From DATLBY01 sp035526665 (GTDB taxonomy: Bacteria > Acidobacteriota > Terriglobia > Bryobacterales > Bryobacteraceae), in NCBI GenBank assembly GCA_035526665.1, contig DATLBY010000145.1, positions 1-17,463 on the forward strand: a stretch of 17,463 bases of DNA, read 5' to 3'. A program made the position numbers and the translations under genes. The notes under the pieces were generated by a model that saw nothing but the letters and a program-made list of their open reading frames with translations, was not told the DNA's origin and ran no database searches. Shown one piece after another: positions 13,604-17,463 of this stretch (positions within the stretch are counted from its first letter, which is position 1; each line of letters opens with the position of its first letter).

Positions 13604-14602
13604 CTACTCGCTGAGCGCGGCGATCAGTGCTCCCCGGGCAGTTGCCTCGAGCGGATTGTCCGCCAAGCGCACCTGGTCGATTTGAATCGGAAATTCGCTG
13701 GCGCGCAGCGCGGCTTCAAAACGGTCTCTAAATCCGCCCGGCAGTGTGCTCCCGCCACTCAACACCAGCGGGATGGGACGCTTCAGTTTCGGCAGACTGC
13801 GGGATGCGGCGAAGGCCTCTTTCATCGCGGCGATTAGGCTCTGAATGAGGTCCTCATAGTAAACGCTCAGCGCCTGCAGCTTTTTGTCCGCGAAGTAGCC
13901 GTTGAAATGGAACGTATCCTCTTTCGTGATTTTGATCCGGTTGGTCAGATCGCCGGTGGCGGCAGCGGCGCTCGCATCGATGAAGTCGCCACCCTTGGCA
14001 AGGCTGAAACTGACTACCGGGACCGACATGTAGGCCAGGCACACGTTGCACAGGCCGCCGCCGCAGCTGACCCCAATACCCGTATAACTCGAGCTCTCAA
14101 GCTCGGAGTAAACCACCGCCAGTCCTTCGTTGATGCTGCGAACCGTGTATCCGGCGCCCATCAAAATCCGGCGCAGACTTGCCTCGTGATAAGAGACACC
14201 TTCCTCAGAGCCTGCCGGAGCCGCCGGCACGCTGAAATAGAGCCTGCGGCCTTTACCTGGCCCGATAAGCTGCTCAACAATCTTCTGAATTTGCGTCAGG
14301 CTCTCCGGCTCGCCCGGATTCAGGACCCCCTTGGCCATGGGCCGCCGTGTCTCCACGCCCAGCAGATCAGCGAAGCGTTCCGACTCCGTTCCGTTGACCA
14401 CGATCTCTCCGGCCAGAACCGAGTACGGGACGTTCTCCTTGGTCAGAACGCTCTCCGTCAAGCTCGAGTACGGCAGGCTCACAAAGGCGTTCAACTGCGC
14501 ACGATACTGGTACCCCGTATCCGCGCGCTCCGCCGTGACAATGCGGCTGGTTCCAATGTCGAGTCCAATCGCCGGCGTCTGGTTCGATCTAGTTTGTGAC
14601 AT
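13604..14602 (-). CDS. Divergent actin/Hsp70-fold ATPase-like protein
   Basis: A 332-residue protein with the order of motifs of the actin-Hsp70-FtsA/PilM fold. Phosphate-1 is IGLDIGTSRIVTAE (12-25), connect-1 is INEGLAVVYS (157-166), phosphate-2 is IGVSCGGGLCNV (176-187), the adenosine motif is LVLSGGSTLPGGF (279-291) and connect-2 is NPLEATARGALIA (316-328). Phosphate-2 is odd: the usual Asp before GGG is Ser179, and the Thr-Asp after it is Leu-Cys-Asn, so hydrolysis may be altered or slow. The length suits MreB/ParM/MamK/PilM-type proteins, but no subgroup is certain; there is no amphipathic N-terminus or membrane segment. The ATG at 14602 is chosen for GAGGAA about 8-9 bases upstream, over an in-frame start at 14665. 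The first 14 bases overlap the end of the amidase gene, tying the two in translation. Possible link: a cytoplasmic filament or switch acting with a wall hydrolase (inference). Confidence 0.75.
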   Translation of the reverse strand: MSQTRSNQTPAIGLDIGTSRIVTAERADTGYQYRAQLNAFVSLPYSSLTESVLTKENVPYSVLAGEIVVNGTESERFADLLGVETRRPMAKGVLNPGEPESLTQIQKIVEQLIGPGKGRRLYFSVPAAPAGSEEGVSYHEASLRRILMGAGYTVRSINEGLAVVYSELESSSYTGIGVSCGGGLCNVCLAYMSVPVVSFSLAKGGDFIDASAAAATGDLTNRIKITKEDTFHFNGYFADKKLQALSVYYEDLIQSLIAAMKEAFAASRSLPKLKRPIPLVLSGGSTLPGGFRDRFEAALRASEFPIQIDQVRLADNPLEATARGALIAALSE

Positions 14603-15764
14603 TGCTGCTTTCCTCAAGGGCTCCCGTTTGTTTGTACGCAGAATAGAGCCTGCGGTAGCGTTCACGTATCAGCGAACGATGGTCAGCGACGCTGCGCCCA
14701 CTGGCCGCGGCCGCATGCTCAAGACGCCTCATCCCCAGCTCGAGACCTTTCCAGACCCTGGGTCCGATAGCCTTCAGAAACGTATCGTCGTACTCAAATC
14801 CGAAGTCCGACAGGCTCCCCAGCGGCAATTCGTAATTATTCGATAAGCCCAGCTCTGAGAAAGGGAAGTTCCGTGCCCAGTCGGTGTGATAACCAATGCG
14901 CATGTTGAACGGATTCACCGATACCTGCGCGTGGGTGACGCAGTTTTCCGCTGCGATGCCGTACTTGCTCCGCAACATCTGAGTCAGCACCCGGCCCGCG
15001 TGGACCTGCGCCGTGTTGATGCTCTGGCCGCCGTCTCCGGGCTCAGTCTGGGCCTCGAAGGCCACCGCCAGGAAGCTGTTGTTCAGATTGACGTAGGCAT
15101 ACTCGTTATCGGCCCACACGGAATTGCCCGCATGGTTCGCCATGTCCGCCTCATCCACCACCCGGAAAACACGCCCAAAACGATCGATCACAAAGTTATA
15201 CGACCGCTTCTCGCGAATATTATTGAGAACCGACCGGCCCAACCGTTTCAGCATTCCGTTCTGGTCAGCTTCGAAAGGCGCCAAGTTGCTCTCCGTGGTG
15301 TGGAACACAATCCCGACAGGCTGCGATCGCCATTCCTGCGCGGGCTGCATACTGTGCACACGATTCAAAACCTGATAAAACCGCCGCTGATTCTCGATTG
15401 CATAATTGTTATCCACCCTGAGACCGTTGCTGTAGACCTCATACTCGTGGCTCTCCTCAACAATCCAGACCTTCCCCAGCCCTCCCGCCGCCTGTCTTTG
15501 TACCCGGCCGGGAAATGCCTCGAAATCCTGGCCCGGACGCATGACATCCGACACCACCACGGGCGCCGGGAGAATGGCGCTGAGCGAGAAAATAACCAAA
15601 GCTCCCAATAGCAGGCGCCGCCACCATGGCCGGTACACATCCTGGGCGCCGCGTTCCATTTCCCGGCGGAGGAAATGCAGTTTTTCTATAGGGTCGCCGA
15701 TGTACTGCGCCTGCCGTTCCAGTGCGGGCCGGGTGACGACCTGGTTTCTTCGACTGAACGCCAT
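14589..15764 (-). CDS. Membrane-anchored N-acetylmuramoyl-L-alanine amidase (Amidase_2/PGRP-like)
   Basis: A 391-residue protein. It has a cytoplasmic N-terminal helix (about 1-47), one membrane segment (about 48-69, WRRLLLGALVIFSLSAILP) and an extracytoplasmic part with an Amidase_2 domain at about 145-302. Zinc-ligand candidates are His155 in VFHTTES, His278 in CVTHAQVS, and Asp295 or His293 in GYHTDWARNFPF. SYNFVIDRFGRVFRVV and MANHAGNSVW are the other family strings. It should cut the amide between MurNAc and the stem peptide of peptidoglycan. The region from 303 to 391 is extra, partly helical (ELGMRRLEHAAAASG) and unrecognised. The start at 15764 is chosen for AAGGGA about 5 bases upstream. 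The in-frame ATG at 15824 has no such site. The gene overlaps the actin-like gene by 14 bases. No sign of a phage origin. Confidence 0.85.
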   Translation of the reverse strand: MAFSRRNQVVTRPALERQAQYIGDPIEKLHFLRREMERGAQDVYRPWWRRLLLGALVIFSLSAILPAPVVVSDVMRPGQDFEAFPGRVQRQAAGGLGKVWIVEESHEYEVYSNGLRVDNNYAIENQRRFYQVLNRVHSMQPAQEWRSQPVGIVFHTTESNLAPFEADQNGMLKRLGRSVLNNIREKRSYNFVIDRFGRVFRVVDEADMANHAGNSVWADNEYAYVNLNNSFLAVAFEAQTEPGDGGQSINTAQVHAGRVLTQMLRSKYGIAAENCVTHAQVSVNPFNMRIGYHTDWARNFPFSELGLSNNYELPLGSLSDFGFEYDDTFLKAIGPRVWKGLELGMRRLEHAAAASGRSVADHRSLIRERYRRLYSAYKQTGALEESSNVTN

Positions 15765-15910
15765 CGATTCCCTTATATCCTCAGAAGTGCCGCTGCTGGG
15801 ACAATTCTCTCTATCGAAGTCCATCGGATGCGCGCCGGAAAATCGTTAGGTTCTAAGGCGAAGTAGCTAAAGCCGTAAGCTGTTACCGCTGCGGAGAATG
15901 CCGGGCGTTC

Positions 15911-15921
15911 CTTGATACACT
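15911..15921 (+). promoter_or_regulatory. Candidate extended -10 element ahead of prfB
   Basis: TTGATACACT contains TG-A-TACACT, a possible extended -10 (TACACT at 15916-15921). A transcript starting about 7 bases later would begin almost at the prfB ATG (15930), giving a nearly leaderless message. That would fit the lack of a ribosome-binding site. No convincing -35 is seen, so this is weak. Confidence 0.25.
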
Positions 15922-15929
15922 AACTTTTG

Positions 15930-17061
15930 ATGACGCTCGAAGAATTGGAAAGAGAGTATGTTACGCTCCGCCAGCAGGCCGACGCTGTGCGGAGCTATCT
16001 TTGACGCCCCTGCCAAACGATCGGAACTAGCGAAGACCGCGGAGCAGATTAATTCTCCGGACTTTTGGAATCAGCCGGAACGAAGCCAAAAAGTGATGCA
16101 GGTCCGCAAACGCCTCGAAGAAGCCATCGAGGATGAGGCCCGTGTGGCCTCCCTCACATCAGATCTGGATACTCTGTTCGAGCTCATGAGGGAAGGCGAA
16201 AGCGTCAGCGGGGACATCGAACGTGAAATGAAGGTGTTCGGGCAGCAGCTCGAGAAGCTGGAAACCGCCATGCTGTTATCCGGCGAAAATGACGCGACCA
16301 GCGCCATTGTGACCATCCATCCCGGCGCCGGCGGCACGGAAAGCCAGGACTGGGCCGAGATGCTGCTCCGCATGTACATGCGCTGGACCGAGCGCAACAA
16401 GTTCGAAGCCGTGTTAACGGACCGTCTGGAGGGCGATGGCGCGGGCATCAAGTCGGCAACCTTCGAAGTGAATGGTGAAAATGCCTACGGGTTACTGCAA
16501 TCCGAAGTAGGAGTCCACCGGCTGGTACGTATCTCTCCGTTCGACTCAGCGGCAAGGCGCCATACCTCTTTCGCGTCGGTGTTTGTGTATCCCCAAATCG
16601 ACGACGAGATCGTTATCGACATTAAATCCGAAGATCTGCGCGTGGACACGTTCCGGGCCGGAGGCGCGGGCGGCCAGCATGTGAACCGTACCGACTCCGC
16701 AGTCCGCATGACACACCTGCCGACTGGAATTGTGGTTCAGTGTCAGAACGAGCGATCGCAACATAAAAATCGCGCCAGTGCGATGAAGCAGCTACGCGCC
16801 AAGCTGTACGAGCATGAGCTGGAAAAGAAACAGGCGGAAGAACGCAAGCTGGAAGATACCAAGGCCGCTATTAATTTCGGCAGCCAGATCCGGAGCTATG
16901 TGCTGGCGCCGTACCGCCTAATCAAGGATCATCGCACCAAACTCTCGGTCGGCGACGTGGATCGTGTGCTGGATGGTGACCTCGATGCCTTCATCCATGC
17001 CTATCTTGTGTTCAAGAAAACCGGAAGGACCGCCGGCGAAGAAAAAGACGACATCGATTAG
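15930..17061 (+). CDS. prfB: Peptide chain release factor 2, made through a programmed +1 frameshift
   Basis: RF2 reads UGA and UAA stop codons and releases the finished protein. The gene is in two frames. ATG 15930 opens 24 codons (MTLEELEREYVTLRQQADAV, then RSYL) ended by in-frame TGA at 16002. Reading then continues one base forward from GAC 16003 to TAG 17059-17061. The joined product is about 376 residues, near the E. coli length of 365. Domain hallmarks are VRISPFDSAARRHTSFA with the stop-codon-reading SPF, and RAGGAGGQHVNRTDSAVR with the catalytic GGQ. The residue four before GGQ's first Gly (E. coli 246) is Ala, the common active form rather than the K-12 Thr. A model starting at ATG 15958 in the second frame would miss the true N-terminus. 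The next gene starts 3 bases after the stop. Confidence 0.96.
15991..16005 (+). promoter_or_regulatory. RF2 autoregulatory +1 frameshift site
   Basis: The message reads GGAGC TAT CTT TGA C. CTT at 15999-16001 is the slippery codon, TGA at 16002-16004 the in-frame stop, and C at 16005 gives the poor UGAC termination context. GGAG at 15991-15994 is the internal Shine-Dalgarno-like element, a few bases before CTT as in E. coli (AGGGGG TAT CTT TGA C). When RF2 is scarce, termination is slow and ribosomes slip +1 to make more RF2. The element matches the well-known one base for base from TAT to C. Confidence 0.95.
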
Positions 17062-17064
17062 CGC

Positions 17065-17463
17065 ATGGTCACCGATGAGGAAATCTTGCAGGCGGCAGAG
17101 TCACTCCGTCAGGGACGGCTGGTCGCTTTTCCTACCGAAACGGTTTATGGGCTGGGTGCAAACGCCCTCGACGTGGCCGCCGTGGACCGCATTTTCCAGG
17201 TGAAAGGCCGCCCACCCACCAGCCCGTTGATCGTACATGTCGCATCGGTGGAGATGGCGATGGGCTTAGCACGCCACTGGCCGGAAGCGGCTGGCCTCCT
17301 TGCGCGGACATTCTGGCCCGGTCCCCTGACCCTGGTAGTTCCCAAGCAGCCGGAAATCCCGGATTCGGTCACCTCCGGCCTGAACACCGTCGGACTTCGG
17401 ATGCCGGCCCATCCCGTGGCGCTACGGCTCATCCAGGCGGCGGAGGTTCCGGTTGCCGGACCC
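17065..17463 (+). CDS. tsaC: Sua5/YciO/YrdC threonylcarbamoyl-AMP synthase, N-terminal part (3' end outside window)
   Basis: The first 133 codons of a Sua5/TsaC-type enzyme, which makes threonylcarbamoyl-AMP from threonine, bicarbonate and ATP for the t6A modification at position 37 of ANN-decoding tRNAs. Visible family strings are VAFPTETVYGLGANAL (20-35), IFQVKGRPPTSPLIVHV (43-59) with the basic substrate-binding residues, FWPGPLTLVVPK (83-94) and VGLRMPAHPVALRLI (109-123). The last residues AGP are the start of the usual AGPSAN stretch. The ATG at 17065 begins 3 bases after the prfB stop, so the two are probably cotranscribed and translationally coupled. The frame is open to base 17463, so the length (TsaC about 190 residues, Sua5 about 340) and the presence of a C-terminal Sua5 domain cannot be judged. 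Confidence 0.94.
   Translation, partial: MVTDEEILQAAESLRQGRLVAFPTETVYGLGANALDVAAVDRIFQVKGRPPTSPLIVHVASVEMAMGLARHWPEAAGLLARTFWPGPLTLVVPKQPEIPDSVTSGLNTVGLRMPAHPVALRLIQAAEVPVAGP

Noticed and set aside
14886..15611. Plus-strand open frame of 241 codons antisense to the amidase gene
   Set aside because: Shadow of the amidase coding strand; the product has no recognisable motif.
14589..15764. First impression that the amidase lacks its third zinc ligand
   Set aside because: When His278 (CVTHAQ) is aligned to the usual GHSD histidine, GYHTDWARNFPF falls on the usual KxDPGPxFPW segment, so Asp295 or His293 can serve as the ligand.

Overview
The window is a dense stretch of bacterial chromosome with moderately high G+C. 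It looks like an acidobacterium, possibly of the Solibacter/Bryobacter type. That assignment is an inference from the general look of the proteins and from the rpoN-hpf-rapZ grouping; no rRNA or other decisive marker is present. Almost all of the DNA is coding. I see no tRNA, rRNA, CRISPR array, insertion sequence or prophage. Both edges cut through genes: proS on the left and a Sua5/TsaC-type gene on the right.

Left part, plus strand (1-4070): the 3' part of proS overlaps a class V PLP aminotransferase. After these come a phosphoribosyltransferase, a decayed remnant of an erythromycin-esterase-family gene broken over several frames, and a dienelactone-hydrolase-like alpha/beta hydrolase.

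Middle part, minus strand: a short operon reads a Cys-rich zinc-finger-like protein, then a small CbiX-type chelatase, then a ferredoxin/flavodoxin-NADP reductase-like flavoprotein, with overlapping ends (5730 to 4048). A 52-residue plus-strand gene (5785-5943) diverges from it. A long minus-strand series then runs from 15764 down to 5921. It contains a membrane-anchored N-acetylmuramoyl-L-alanine amidase overlapping an actin/Hsp70-fold ATPase, a DUF4159 protein, and rpoN - hpf - rapZ (a classic sigma-54 neighbourhood, here without ptsN). It continues with an RsbW-like anti-sigma kinase and a STAS antagonist behind their own promoter-like site, a hairpin, a NarL/FixJ response regulator, a membrane-anchored TPR protein and a dGTPase-like HD phosphohydrolase.

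Right part, plus strand: prfB (release factor 2) is encoded in two frames joined by the classical autoregulatory +1 frameshift at CTT TGA C. Three bases later a Sua5/TsaC-type tRNA threonylcarbamoyladenosine gene begins and runs off the edge.

Most of the genes are housekeeping: translation (proS, prfB, tsaC, hpf), envelope and stress control (rpoN, rapZ, RsbW/STAS, response regulator), and nucleotide or cofactor metabolism (dgt, cbiX, FNR). The least explained parts are the overlapping amidase/actin-like ATPase pair, the conserved-looking 52-residue protein, the Cys-rich protein in the cbiX operon, and the phosphoribosyltransferase / esterase-remnant / hydrolase trio.
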